Part shown: positions 1 through 9,686 of the stretch, piece after piece
Layout of the letters: every line of letters begins with the position of its first letter
Numbering within the stretch: position 1 is the first letter of the stretch
NCBI GenBank assembly: GCA_977006965.1
Contig: OZ345354.1
Span: 3,038,001-3,102,000, forward strand
DNA: 64,000 bases
Direction of reading: 5' to 3'
Source of the DNA: Phymatolithon calcareum
Lineage: Eukaryota; Rhodophyta; Florideophyceae; Hapalidiales
Position numbers and translations under genes: made by a program
The notes under the pieces: model-generated
What the model was told of the DNA's origin: nothing
Database searches by the model: none
The model's input: the letters and a program-made list of their open reading frames with translations, nothing else

Positions 1-68
1 CAGCATATCTGGAGGTACAGGCACGCTTGATGGACCTGGCGAAGCAGGATCCTGAAATTGAGACATGA
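1..68 (+). CDS. possible 3' end of an upstream ORF
   Basis: An open frame enters the window from the left edge and ends at TGA near position 68, giving about 21 residues of helical, charged sequence that begins AYLEVQARLMDL. It directly precedes an LTR-like repeat, so it might be the tail of a retroelement protein. It is too short to assign and could be chance. Confidence 0.15.
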   Translation, partial: AYLEVQARLMDLAKQDPEIET

Positions 69-221
69 TGAAACCGGAAGGAGTTGAAGTTGTTCGGACC
101 AGCGTCTTGGAGGCTCAGGTCTGTTGCTCGTTTCATTTTAGAGCATAGGTGCTCTATATAAGCAAGTTTACCATGTTGTCGAGAGTCCGGCTCCTGGCGT
201 TTGCGAAATCAATTCTAGAAT

Positions 222-265
222 AAAACGGATCGTGGCGACGCAGCTGCGTCGCCACGATCCGTTTT
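222..265. repeat. 44-bp perfect palindrome
   Basis: The two 22-base halves are exact reverse complements and meet at CAG|CTG (243/244), with no loop. The counterpart at about 27098-27139 in LTR copy B keeps the palindrome with one mismatch. It could extrude as a cruciform or fold as a hairpin in RNA. Confidence 0.9.
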
Positions 266-449
266 TTCACTTTCCCCTTGCCACGCTTCGTGGTTGGACT
301 GCAAACATGCGTGGCAGGGGGAAAGCACTCTTGTGGTTGGTTACTGCAATATCATACTGCTCGACGAGAGCCAATAGGAAATTCCAACTTCTTTGTTTTC
401 CAGTCTGACCATCATCTGGAACTTGGTACTGGTGCCGATGGCACGTACA

Positions 450-616
450 CGCACGCAATTCGGCACAGGCACATTAAAATTTTTAAGCAAGAAACACTTC
501 TGCTAAGTAACGATTCGGCACTACACGTGTAACTCGTGTTGTGCCGAATAGTTACTTAGCAGAAGTGTTTCTTGCTTAAAATTTTAAGTGTGACTCTGCC
601 GAATTGCATACACGAT
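450..616. repeat. long foldback hairpin inside LTR copy A
   Basis: Arms of about 52 bases (476-529 and 535-586) are nearly perfect reverse complements around a loop of about 5 bases. Weaker pairing continues outward to about 450 and 616 through a shared CAATTCGGCA block. Transcribed, it would make one long dsRNA stem. Confidence 0.85.
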
Positions 617-647
617 CATACTACCAATGATTGGTAGTATGATCGTG
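611..647. repeat. perfect 17-bp inverted repeat with 3-base loop
   Basis: Positions 611-627 and 631-647 are exact reverse complements around the loop TGA, beginning CACGATCATAC. It sits immediately after the larger foldback, so this segment carries two adjacent hairpins. Confidence 0.9.
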
Positions 648-1707
648 CAGACCAGCGCTGGTACTAGGGATAGGACCTGTCCAGTTCCAATCCATTCCAG
701 TTGTAACTGCACCGGAATTAAACGGATTTTTTAGCCTCCCTTTCTAACATGTGATTTTTTTCGCCTAATATTTGGAAAAAATCTGGAAATAAAATACTTG
801 ATTTCGGATCAAATCTGGATCTATATTGGTCACAATCATGCATTTTCCCTCGAAATTGGGCACAAAATCCAAAGTTTTTCTTCATATTTCGCACTTTTAA
901 GGAAATTTTTTAATTTTTGAAAGTGTTACGGCCCAAAGATGCTTCTGTTTTTGAACTGCATTGGATTGGGGGCTCTGTACTCATGGATTGGATGGAATGT
1001 GGATCAAAAATAAGCTCTCTTTACGGCACTGGATGGAATCTGGATTTCAAATTAGCTGTTTTCTGGATCCTGGATGGACCAATATCCATCCGATCCTACC
1101 TCTTGCTGGCACTGCCAGTGCTGGTCTGTCTGGGAGGGGCAACATTGAGGCCCGGTCTATACGCGAACAAATCTGTTCATGTTCGCTAATTCGTATCATA
1201 GCATAAAACTTGCCGTCTTACAATTGGCTGTCGTGAACTTCGAGACGGCGCATTTGAACATTTCAACGGCGCATTTGAACAGATTTGGAGACCTCCGAAG
1301 TTGCGGGAAAGAGGTTAACTTTGCTTGTCTGCTCGAGTTGCCCGCCATTTTACTAATTGGCGCGAAATTAGAACCTTGCTCCCCCTTGAAATTGCGCTTC
1401 GAAGATTGTTCTGTGCTAGTGGTCGTCATAGCAGCATCCGCTTGGCGCCGCACAGTACAGCATGGAACACTATGATCATGAAATTGAGATTTAAATCAGA
1501 AATTGAGATTTGTTACATACTTGTCAAATAGCTGTCACAATGTATCATACGTTTCATAATTTTGCTAGATTGGTTCATTTCATTTCGTTTCTTCTGTATC
1601 ATATTTGTATGCTCCTCTGTAATACGTTATTACTAAAAACTCTTGAACATCGATCGGTATTCATTGCTCGACATACGAACGGCATCGCCCGTTCGTCCTG
1701 AACAACA

Positions 1708-2110
1708 TCCGTACTCGAAGAATGCGAGCCTCAATGAGAAACAAGAGCAATGTGTCTACGCTTGCTTCCAGAAAAATCCTTTCGCAATAAAAACTTAACG
1801 CCCTATCAAGTCCCATTGCAGACACGGAACCCTATGCCTCTATTTGTCCTTCCCTACGCCCCCTTCAATACTCCCCAAAACGCTGCGTAGAATCATGTCC
1901 CCGTCCATCTTCCCCAAAGCCGCTATTCAACGTGAAGGCCTCAACAAGTCAATATCTCACTCCGCTAATCCATCCACCATCCAAGATCACTGTCTTCGGC
2001 GGCCTCCCTCACACTTAAGGCGAAAGCCTTCGCCGCCCTTTCGCTAGTCCCTCTATGCGCAACCCACTTTCGACAAGTGAAGGGCCTCTGTCAATCAGTC
2101 CATATGACGA
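1708..2110. other. non-coding gap between LTR copy A and inverted-repeat arm
   Basis: About 400 bases of C-rich sequence with no recognisable gene. In the right arm the corresponding gap is only about 30 bases (26235-26263), so this piece was gained on the left or lost on the right. Confidence 0.4.
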
Positions 2111-2202
2111 GATAGTGGCCCCTTCCGCTTCTTGGCAAACTTCAACCGCCGATACGGGCCGCTTCTCCCTCCAACATATCCCATTTTGGTCCCCCTGAGG
2201 TG

Positions 2203-2538
2203 CTATAAATTTGATTGCACAGCTGTCGCCCGTTTTCCAGAGAGATTCTGCATGGAAATTGCCAACTCTGAGCTTTTCCTTTTGTGAAACCACAGCTGGG
2301 AAAATTGAAACATGTAATTCCTTCTGATCCTGTTGTTGAGCGCTATTTCTATTATCTTCCTCATATGGCTTAAGAGGGAGATTGGGCCGTAGCTTGTCGG
2401 CAATTCGATTTCCCTGTTCTTGTAGTTAGGTACGAATTCAGATATTCTCCAAGCGAAAGAGGTAGTTTTCAGGCGCCCGCAGGACTCCCAAACCACGAAT
2501 AGTACTATTGTGATCAGAACAGGATCAACGTTAAGCAT
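2203..2538 (-). pseudogene. LINE reverse-transcriptase fragment (left arm)
   Basis: The minus-strand frame contains the fingers region of a non-LTR RT: a YKNREIELPTSYGPISLLSH block, equivalent to the usual YRPISLL motif, followed by RKIIE, NNRIRRN and a degraded QLGF-like stretch. The catalytic FxDD region is absent, because sequence equivalent to about 24.74-25.49 kb of the right arm is deleted. It is a dead fragment. Confidence 0.7.
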
Positions 2539-3258
2539 TTCGGCTCGCTCCTTGTCTAATTCAGCACCCTTTCCCGTTGGCTAACCCTGATTGCTGCTTC
2601 AGTGTCATTCCGGAACGTCAGCAGTGAGACAAACTCCCTCGTGTCTCCTTTGAAACTTGGGTCGGAGCAGGCGCTCACGTAACAGTGACGGTGAGAGCGT
2701 ACTCCCCTGGTTCACATTTTCTGCCTTTCTTCTGGAGAGGGCTCTCGCCAACTTAGCGGTCTTCTAAATCGTCTGAGCTGCTGGAAGGTTGTTCATGTCT
2801 CTCTTGAATTCCTTGGCTGCTAGGATGTCGATGTCGTTCTTAGTTTTCCGATAATTGCGAAATAGCTTGTTCCGCTCGTTCGACATCTCGCTAAGAGATG
2901 GAGTCTAGAAATTATTTCGGGCTCGATCCAATCGAGCGTTCCTCCTCCAGGGTTGGACAAAGATATCAGCGATAGACTTGTACATTGCATCTAGCTCGCT
3001 CGGAGACTGGCAGCTTTAAGTGACATGATGAGTGGGGACAGGCTGCGATTGGATTCCGCTTGTTCTTCTCGACGACTTCGGATAGGATCTGTTCTTCGTC
3101 GAGATTATCTCAAAGGTTCCCCAAGCGTCGGCTGATGCCTTGGTATCTCTTAAATAAAAATCTCAATCTCTTCTTCTTTTTCGTATATATGTACTGGTTC
3201 TGTTGACCAGATGGTCGTTGCTACCGGCCTATGCTGCAAGTTCCACCCCCATGGGCCT

Positions 3259-3747
3259 TCAGGTGATGTAAAACTGTTCAAGTAGCAGATCTCTAGTTTG
3301 AGAAATCGATACTGCTTTCGCCATTGTACGTGACGCACGTGCTCTTTCCCATGATGGGGCACCCATTTGAGTTTTCAGACCAAACGAGGAGGAATCATCT
3401 TCTCCGGTTTGTCCTCCTGTCCCAGGTCTTATGCCTGTAGTCCAATCTCCCATAGCAATGGAGGGCTCCCTGCAGCACGTTTCTAACATCTTCAGGCATC
3501 GCTGAAATTCTATTTCCCCTGACTTCTCGAATGGACGATGAAGCTGAGTTGTAACACACCGAAGTAGTATTTTTACAACCCTCGCAACAATGATTTGGAA
3601 GTTTTTCTCCTCCTTCTTGAAGATTAGAAAAAATTCTATCGGATTCGCCACAATCAATGCAACTTCGTCGCGGGGCTTGTAGTGCGGATTGTCGCAAGGT
3701 CGAGGATCGCCAATCAGGAGATAGTTCGTACGGTTTTCTGTTTCCAT
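3259..3747 (-). pseudogene. LINE AP-endonuclease fragment (left arm)
   Basis: Minus-strand frames here encode a degraded apurinic-endonuclease-like domain. The clue is IAMGDWTTGIRPGTGGQTG, a corrupted form of the GD-NARH motif that is preserved better in the right arm, followed in another frame by LQHRPVATTI, equivalent to SDHRPV. Frame changes between the motifs show it is broken. The order endonuclease then RT on the minus strand fits one LINE. Confidence 0.6.
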
Positions 3748-4179
3748 CTTACGGTACGTTTCGGTGACGAAGGACCATACTTCAGAAGTCTTTGGGGCTT
3801 TTAATAAAACTTAAATTATATAAAAAAGTATTTTTTCGGTGATTCCCAAAACAGAATAACTGTGTTTCTCGATTAGAGTTTCTGGGTACGCGCGGAATTA
3901 GCTCTCCTCCCGAACGTAGCTTTTTGAAAATGTAGTCAACGCGATCATCCTCGACAACTTGCAAGCTATGGAAAACGCTGTCATGTTGTCACACATTGCC
4001 AAACGCCGCTACTTCGTGACAAACAGCATCGGTTGTAAATAGGTCCAGGGCACACAATCATGATCGTGGTTCGAGTTACATCCTTCGCACAAGTCACATG
4101 ATGTACGTCCGAAAGTTGTAAGCCCTTGCCGCATCCCGAATTAGACACATTTCGTCTACCGACGCTTACTATAAAAATA

Positions 4180-4680
4180 TCCAGCTGCCTCTTCCACTTT
4201 ACTTAGAGCAATCAACGCAGCTCCACTCCAAGATTCGGCAACATTTCGATTCCGATTCATATACGAACTTGTGTGCAGCATCTCGGTTATATATTGAGAC
4301 GCCAAACATTTCCTCGTCGTGCTGTACACATCGCTGAGCTACGACGGTTCTTTCGGTCCGAGAAAAATATCACTCTCAAAGTTCATCTGAAGCGCGCACA
4401 GTGCCGACCCGTTAAACAACAGAGACGCACCTTCCGCAGACTCGGTAATCTTCTGCGGTACAATTGGAAAATGCTCCGACGGATCGCATACAAATCCCTT
4501 ATCAACTTCTTTCTCAAACTCCGCACATGAAAGAAGGACCGAATTCGCGTGTGTGAACGACGCTGCAGCGCTCAGGTCCAACTCCTTTTTTTCCAGCAGC
4601 TGCTTCGGAACTATAGAATAGAATTGCTGCAGTGCATCCGTAATAGTGAGAACCTTACGCGTGAACAGGGAGTCGCGCGT
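4180..4680 (-). pseudogene. conserved region downstream of ORF X (left arm)
   Basis: The minus-strand frame holds ITDALQQFYSIVPKQLLEKK and further residues that are conserved in the right arm at 21500-22640, where they are split by an inserted 836-bp element. I do not recognise a family. The reading frame differs from that of ORF X, so a frameshift or splice would be needed to join them. Confidence 0.35.
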
Positions 4681-4742
4681 GTGCGGCCAGTAATGTTGAT
4701 GCTTCCTGGAGCTTGTAAAGGCGGCGACAAAGGTCGGCGCAT

Positions 4743-5174
4743 TCACCGAACATGAATGTCGACAAGACGAGCAATGCGAACGACGTCGTAGAGAACCCGC
4801 GAAACCACAGGGAGTGCCGGCAGAGCGATGAAAAATTGAGTCCGCGCTTCCCACGAGGAGAAGAGTTTCGTGCGAGATAGGTCGACCCGTTCGAGAGGAG
4901 GAGGGAGAGCGGCAACGGCGCGCGGACCGAGCGAGGACAGGGACGCTGCCGAAGCTTGTAGACGCTTGCTGCACGCCGTTTCTTCTACATCGGCAAAGAC
5001 ATGCATGAAGGTAGAGGGACGAGCACGGTGAGCCAGCTTGGCGAGTAGCTCGATCCATTCTACGCATACCTGTGTGTCACCCACAAAAGTGAAACCGGCG
5101 CCTATGTCTTTGTGAAACGCGGAAGGAGACTTAGTCCTGGTTTCGATACCCGCTTCAAGCGCGCAACTACCCGA
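4743..5174 (-). CDS. ORF X, unrecognised conserved open frame (left copy)
   Basis: An open frame of about 143 codons follows two stops (TAA then TGA) that separate it, in the same frame, from the short ORF at 5187-5402. Both stops are also present in the right copy at 20990-21421. The protein is Ala/Leu/Ser rich with likely helices (VEWIELLAKLAHRARP, HVFADVEE). The first in-frame ATG is internal, so translation may need splicing or another start. I do not recognise its function. Substitutions between the copies are mostly conservative, which hints at past selection but could also mean a recent duplication. Confidence 0.4.
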   Translation of the reverse strand, partial: SGSCALEAGIETRTKSPSAFHKDIGAGFTFVGDTQVCVEWIELLAKLAHRARPSTFMHVFADVEETACSKRLQASAASLSSLGPRAVAALPPPLERVDLSRTKLFSSWEARTQFFIALPALPVVSRVLYDVVRIARLVDIHVR

Positions 5175-5186
5175 TCACGTTCTCAT

Positions 5187-5402
5187 TTAAGTAGATGATT
5201 TCGGGAATTTCCTTTGGACAGTATCAAGTGCCATTTCTACAGTCTCTTTTTGAATATTGGAAAGTTGTTGCTTGGGCATTAAGTATGAAATATCTGTGAG
5301 AGCTTCATCGAGTTTGGAATCTTCGTTTCTTGCTTGCTCTTGCCAGGGCGTATGGGAAGCAGTGAAATAATCAGTGCGTGAAAAGAAGTCTGTGCTTCGC
5401 AT
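5187..5402 (-). CDS. short helical ORF, possible C-terminal exon (left copy)
   Basis: The 71-codon frame ends FPKSST and contains LDEALTDISYLMPKQQLSNI, a two-helix pattern reminiscent of BESS-type protein-interaction tails of MADF/Myb-like factors. The right arm holds a broken copy at about 20200-20402. The assignment is weak; it may be the last exon of a larger lost gene. It lies about 180 bases beyond the stop of the DDE-like gene, on the same strand. Confidence 0.3.
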   Translation of the reverse strand: MRSTDFFSRTDYFTASHTPWQEQARNEDSKLDEALTDISYLMPKQQLSNIQKETVEMALDTVQRKFPKSST

Positions 5403-5581
5403 TTTTGAGGTTGGAAAAGGAAAAATACCTTTCGAGTTGTGTCCCTCTCTTTATGGGAATAATAGTAGATAAAATTGTTGGTTTTTATTTCATGGAAATT
5501 GAGCATTAGCAAAAGCCAATAATTGGGCAGTTCGACCGGAAAATGGAAATGGTGCCCTTTTCCACGGCATAAAGAGTATAT

Positions 5582-7777
5582 TTATTGTTCAATGCAAGAC
5601 CTAATGCTCTTCGTAGTAAAGGACGGAATAGTGTGATTCTGATTGAGCTTGTCAAAAACTACAAATATTGAGCAAACAGAAATCGTATCGTACCATGCTT
5701 GCGTCTTTGTTTTAGAACCTGTGTTAATTTTTTTCACTGCCGGGGCATATTTAGCTGTGAACGGATTGTCACAAGTTTTGCCGTAAGGCTCAAACCATCT
5801 TACTGTTAGACTGGACGCTATCCCGCGAGCATTTTTGTGCACTTGACGTATTTGAGCAATCCAGAATACATCACTTGAATTATCAGGGCGTGCCGCAATC
5901 ATTGATCCTTCGCTATAGCTGTAGTGCAAGGAACCAGGAGACACCTCGAAGTCTTCTCTAGAGTTTTCGTCGTCCGTGTCGGTGGGAACTGAGTCACTCG
6001 TTGCTCTGAACTGCCCATTAAGCTCCTCTGCAGTCTCTAGATTCCAGTGCATATTCTCTTCACGCGAACAGTAGACTTCATCACGCATAAGATATAAAGC
6101 TGCCATTACATTCTCGCTTCCCAGTCGCGAGCTTGCAGTGTCCAGTCGCTTCTGAACCCGCGCCAAATTGGGGGGTGACGTAATAACAGTTGGAGGTGTC
6201 TGAGCAAGGTCCGGCGCAAACTTCAAAAATCCCCTTCCACCGATGAGATCATTCCAGTCGTCTCCAGAATTCACTTTTGCTGCGCATCTCGTGCCATAAG
6301 CGCTTGAAACATCGCCATCCACTGGTTCTCGACGTGTAAATCGAAAATATCTGTTAACACGCCAGCCACTTGCCGGCTTTCGTAAACAGCGAGACTGCTC
6401 ACACAGACCACTGAAATTGCATAAGCTCTTCATGTGCGTAATTTGTGCCCTTGGAGTGTAGGATAAGGCAAGCTCACCTGCGAGCTGTTCAATTGTATGT
6501 GCTTCATGGCGCTTTAGATGCTCTGAAGTTCGAGAAAACACCTGGTCTATGTCTTCGTGGGTGTGCCCAACAGGAAGAAAGGAGATTAGGACTTCTTTAA
6601 ACACCCCCATTGCGATTAAGAACTCCAAATATCCCATGACATACTTATTCTTGTTCTCTCGCGTGCAATTGTCTGCTTGGATGTGCAGAACAGGTGGCAA
6701 TATCCCGGCTTGTCCTTTGCTTGTCAGGAATCTGTGTAGAGACTCCACAATATGGTTCGCCCCTGTTTCATGCTCTTCTGTCATTAGAAAAAAGTACACA
6801 TTGGGGACCAAAAGGTGCTCCTTTATCCCGATGAGTCTAACTTTCATAGAATCACCTCGCAGATTCTTCGTTCCGTAGATAAAATGGGGCAAGCCGTACG
6901 AAGCTTGATCTGCACCGTCGATTATAATTGAGCAGAGATCAGCAGGTTGTCGTACTGCACGGTTTCGATGTTTAGCGTATTCTGCGCGCTCTTTGGTGAT
7001 AAACTGAATGTGTCGACTGCGATCTGCACGTATAAACTTCATCTTTCCTTCGTTCAGGGCATGTTTTTGTGACTCTGATCGATAGAACTCACAATCTGTG
7101 CACTTGCTGAAACGGTGAACTTTTCGAACTTTGACTTCGGACAATGTCTCGCGCCATATCTTGTTAAAGTACGATTCCGATACCGGACGGAAAATAGACG
7201 ACGAGGGGGCTTGCTCTTTTTCAACAGCTGCGCAATGCTCATTATAGACATCCTTTTTCAAATGGTACGGCAGATGGATCTCAGCGCAGTCAGGCATATC
7301 TCCACCTATTGAATTCGCGAGTCTGTCAAGGAAAACGACAACCTCGTACTTCCGCTCGCTCGAAGTTCCTTCTCTTGATAGGTACGTCACAGAAGAAGAA
7401 GCACGTGCTCTTGGATTCTCTTTCACTGAAGCGATAAGGTTGGTAGAAAATGTTAATGCTGTTGTCAAAAATTTGTGGCAAACGCGATTTCCATTAAACA
7501 TAAAAAATCCTTCGGGCTGGAGCAATGAATGTAATGCAAGCTTCCGTTCCTTGCGAGTCATTTGCAAGAAGCGGCGTCTTTGTGCAACTGTAAAAATAGT
7601 GCTGGCATTTACTGAACATTTCAGTTTCTTGCAGCACTGCCACCCAAGCGAAAAGGGGACGCATTCTCCTGCAGCTTCAGCCTGCCGCTTTTGCGACAGG
7701 GATGTGCGATTAGTGGTGTTGCTCGAATCTGTGTGTGTGTCGCATTGTTGGGATTCTGGGGAACTGGAAAAAGACAT
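5582..7777 (-). CDS. intact DDE-like transposase candidate (DUF7869-type)
   Basis: This 731-codon frame starts at a true ATG and has no interruption. The N-terminal ~90 residues are Ser/Thr rich and basic. A Cys pair (SKCTDCEF, about 225-232) may bind metal. The core reads as an RNase H-fold nuclease: IIDGADQ (Asp287), LHIQADNCTRENKN (Asp369) and VGHTHEDIDQVFS (residues 403-415), giving an Asp/Asp/Asp-or-Glu set. The ADNC-ENKN and GHTHEDID signatures are those I associate with DUF7869 proteins, which are spread as mobile genes in many eukaryotes. The specific transposase activity is inferred. A decayed relative lies at 18830-19190. It diverges from the ParB-methyltransferase gene across 1.9 kb. 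Confidence 0.7.
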   Translation of the reverse strand: MSFSSSPESQQCDTHTDSSNTTNRTSLSQKRQAEAAGECVPFSLGWQCCKKLKCSVNASTIFTVAQRRRFLQMTRKERKLALHSLLQPEGFFMFNGNRVCHKFLTTALTFSTNLIASVKENPRARASSSVTYLSREGTSSERKYEVVVFLDRLANSIGGDMPDCAEIHLPYHLKKDVYNEHCAAVEKEQAPSSSIFRPVSESYFNKIWRETLSEVKVRKVHRFSKCTDCEFYRSESQKHALNEGKMKFIRADRSRHIQFITKERAEYAKHRNRAVRQPADLCSIIIDGADQASYGLPHFIYGTKNLRGDSMKVRLIGIKEHLLVPNVYFFLMTEEHETGANHIVESLHRFLTSKGQAGILPPVLHIQADNCTRENKNKYVMGYLEFLIAMGVFKEVLISFLPVGHTHEDIDQVFSRTSEHLKRHEAHTIEQLAGELALSYTPRAQITHMKSLCNFSGLCEQSRCLRKPASGWRVNRYFRFTRREPVDGDVSSAYGTRCAAKVNSGDDWNDLIGGRGFLKFAPDLAQTPPTVITSPPNLARVQKRLDTASSRLGSENVMAALYLMRDEVYCSREENMHWNLETAEELNGQFRATSDSVPTDTDDENSREDFEVSPGSLHYSYSEGSMIAARPDNSSDVFWIAQIRQVHKNARGIASSLTVRWFEPYGKTCDNPFTAKYAPAVKKINTGSKTKTQAWYDTISVCSIFVVFDKLNQNHTIPSFTTKSIRSCIEQ

Positions 7778-7907
7778 TTGACGATGCTCTACTCGAAAGA
7801 GGACAAAAGCTTTGACGAACTGCTCCCCATTTATGCTGCTCGGTATACACTTTCATTCCAAGTACAAAAGTGTTGAGTATATTTAAAGATTTGAATAATG
7901 ATTTCAC

Positions 7908-9686
7908 ACTGATTTTATAAATATAGAAAAAATCGGAATTTAAGCTGGCGCTTTTTCGAATTTATATTCAAAAATTTAAACCTTGTTTCTAAATATCCAA
8001 AACACGAAGTTGGCGCAAAAAATACCTTGTTCCCGGCACTATCGGGACATGCATTCAGCAACATGTTTTCATACTGAGAACCAGATTTAAGTACCTTAGT
8101 GTTGGCGTTGATTCAGGAGCATTTCTGTAGATTTGTTATATATGTATAAAGAAAACACGAAAGTCACTATGGGAGATCATTAAAATTAATTTGTTTCAAG
8201 ATCTTGGAAATCCGATACTGCACCGTGATCGGACTCTTCGTCATAACAGCAAAATTGATTTTAAGTTCCTAGAACATTTGTCAACGGAAGGGATTCGTAG
8301 TGCATTTGGGCATGAAGGAGATAGAAGGATGATTTCAAATGTGAAGCGGAGCTAGTCAGGAGTTGCACAATCTTCATATAGCTTCAAATTCGAACAATGT
8401 ATTCCAGGTTTTAAAAAGACATTGGATGCAGCACTATGTAGTAATCTGTACAGCTGTGGCTTGAGGACTGAAAAGCATATCTGTCTAAAAGCTGGAATCA
8501 AAGGTCTCAGAACGAAGCTATGTGGAGTTCGCACGATTTTGATGTAGGTCGCATGCTCTTACTTAAATCTACATCTTTCCCTCAATTTCAGAATCGCAGT
8601 GAAATCGTCCTGTACTTCACGACGGATACGATGAGGGTGGAAGAGAATGTGCGAAGGGAGTTCTGTGTTTGCTTTCTTTCATACTCACTGCTCGGTGCGG
8701 TAATTATTTAAATTCAAAATCATTTACTTTAGAGTCTCTACTGTGGAAGCTCAACTATGTACAGTGCAGATTTGAGTTCCTACAGCCATTTGGATCTCCG
8801 CTAAGATCGATTTCAAAGTATTTGTATTTTCGAATCTTTCTTGGTAGAGTAATTTGTGCTTCCTTAAAATAATGTGCCGTGCGTGTCAAAACAATGTCTT
8901 TTCAGAAATTGAATGCTTTTATCGAAGCAGGAATGCTTTTCGCTCACGTCATTACAACTTAAATCACAAGGGTGACTCCTCAGGAGCCGCACATGACAAG
9001 TACTTCAACGACCTAAACTCTAGGTCTTACAGAGTGTTTCAATTGAAGCGCATATATTGAGTAGCACGGTCTTCTCATAGTGGAGCGGCCCTAGTGAGGG
9101 TAGCAGCGGAGGAAGCCTTGCCCGTTTATTCCTATGACTGTCGGGCTCTAATAGAGTAATAAAATTACACTTAACGACCTTCTAATGAGGAGTCCTATAG
9201 TGCCGCCAGATGTACGTAACGGTTTATGACCTACGCTATCTTGAATGAGAGAAGCTGTTTCTCAACCCAGCGAAAGAAAATAAATCGTAGAAAGCTTATT
9301 TCTCCCCTATTATCTATTTGAAGCATTCCAGGGAAGCATATACAGAGACTGGAGCAGCTGAGAACGAAATTCATCAAACAGGTGAATCTTCACACTGAAA
9401 TTCAAATTTATTGCTCCTGACAAAATCCTAGTTCATTTCAATATGTTCAACTTTAAGTACGATATACTACAACAAACCAATTCCAAATGGTTTCCCAATC
9501 TTCTTCTTTTTCAATTTTTCAATTGAGTATTTCATGTCCTGCCAATACGAGGCATCTCGGCAAGATGAATGCGACTATATAACTTCAGGGCGCTGACGAA
9601 ATATCTTGACGAGTTCTTCGACAACCAAGTGCGAACATTCCAGATTCCTCTTGTTTCAAACATTATCAGTTTCGCCCTCATCCACA
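7908..9686. other. divergent intergenic region between DDE-like and ParB-methyltransferase genes
   Basis: This AT-rich 1.8-kb interval lies between the start codons of two divergent intact genes, so it should contain both promoters. Only short ORFs occur (for example 8352-8534 minus, 8854-9060 plus), none recognisable. I could not identify terminal repeats of a single element within it. Confidence 0.5.

Larger units (their letters stand above)
174..1707 (+). repeat. LTR-like repeat, copy A (candidate solo LTR)
   Basis: The segment starts TGTTGTCGAGAG and ends GAACAACA, so it has a 6-bp terminal inverted repeat TGTTGT/ACAACA, as LTRs do. A second, inverted copy lies at 26264-27189 beside the gypsy internal region; blocks shared between them include about 174-290, 1140-1190 and 1440-1700. 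Copy A has about 0.8 kb of extra hairpin-rich sequence at 300-1140. No gypsy internal region is attached on either side here, so it would be a solo LTR. I do not see a convincing target-site duplication, and LTR status is inferred from the ends and from the position of copy B. Confidence 0.5.
2110..5420. repeat. left arm of a large inverted duplication
   Basis: Read as reverse complement, this interval matches 20200-26235 in blocks, in the same order: the RT region (2.2-2.5 kb), the endonuclease region (3.2-3.75 kb), the ORF X region (4.3-5.17 kb) and the short tail ORF (5.19-5.40 kb). The right arm is longer because of three nested insertions. The LTR-like copies at 174-1707 and 26264-27189 extend the symmetry outward. 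Confidence 0.75.

Noticed and set aside
9606-9686. 27-residue N-terminal extension of the ParB-methyltransferase protein
   Set aside because: The frame is open but begins at TTG; the first ATG, in good initiation context, is at 9687.
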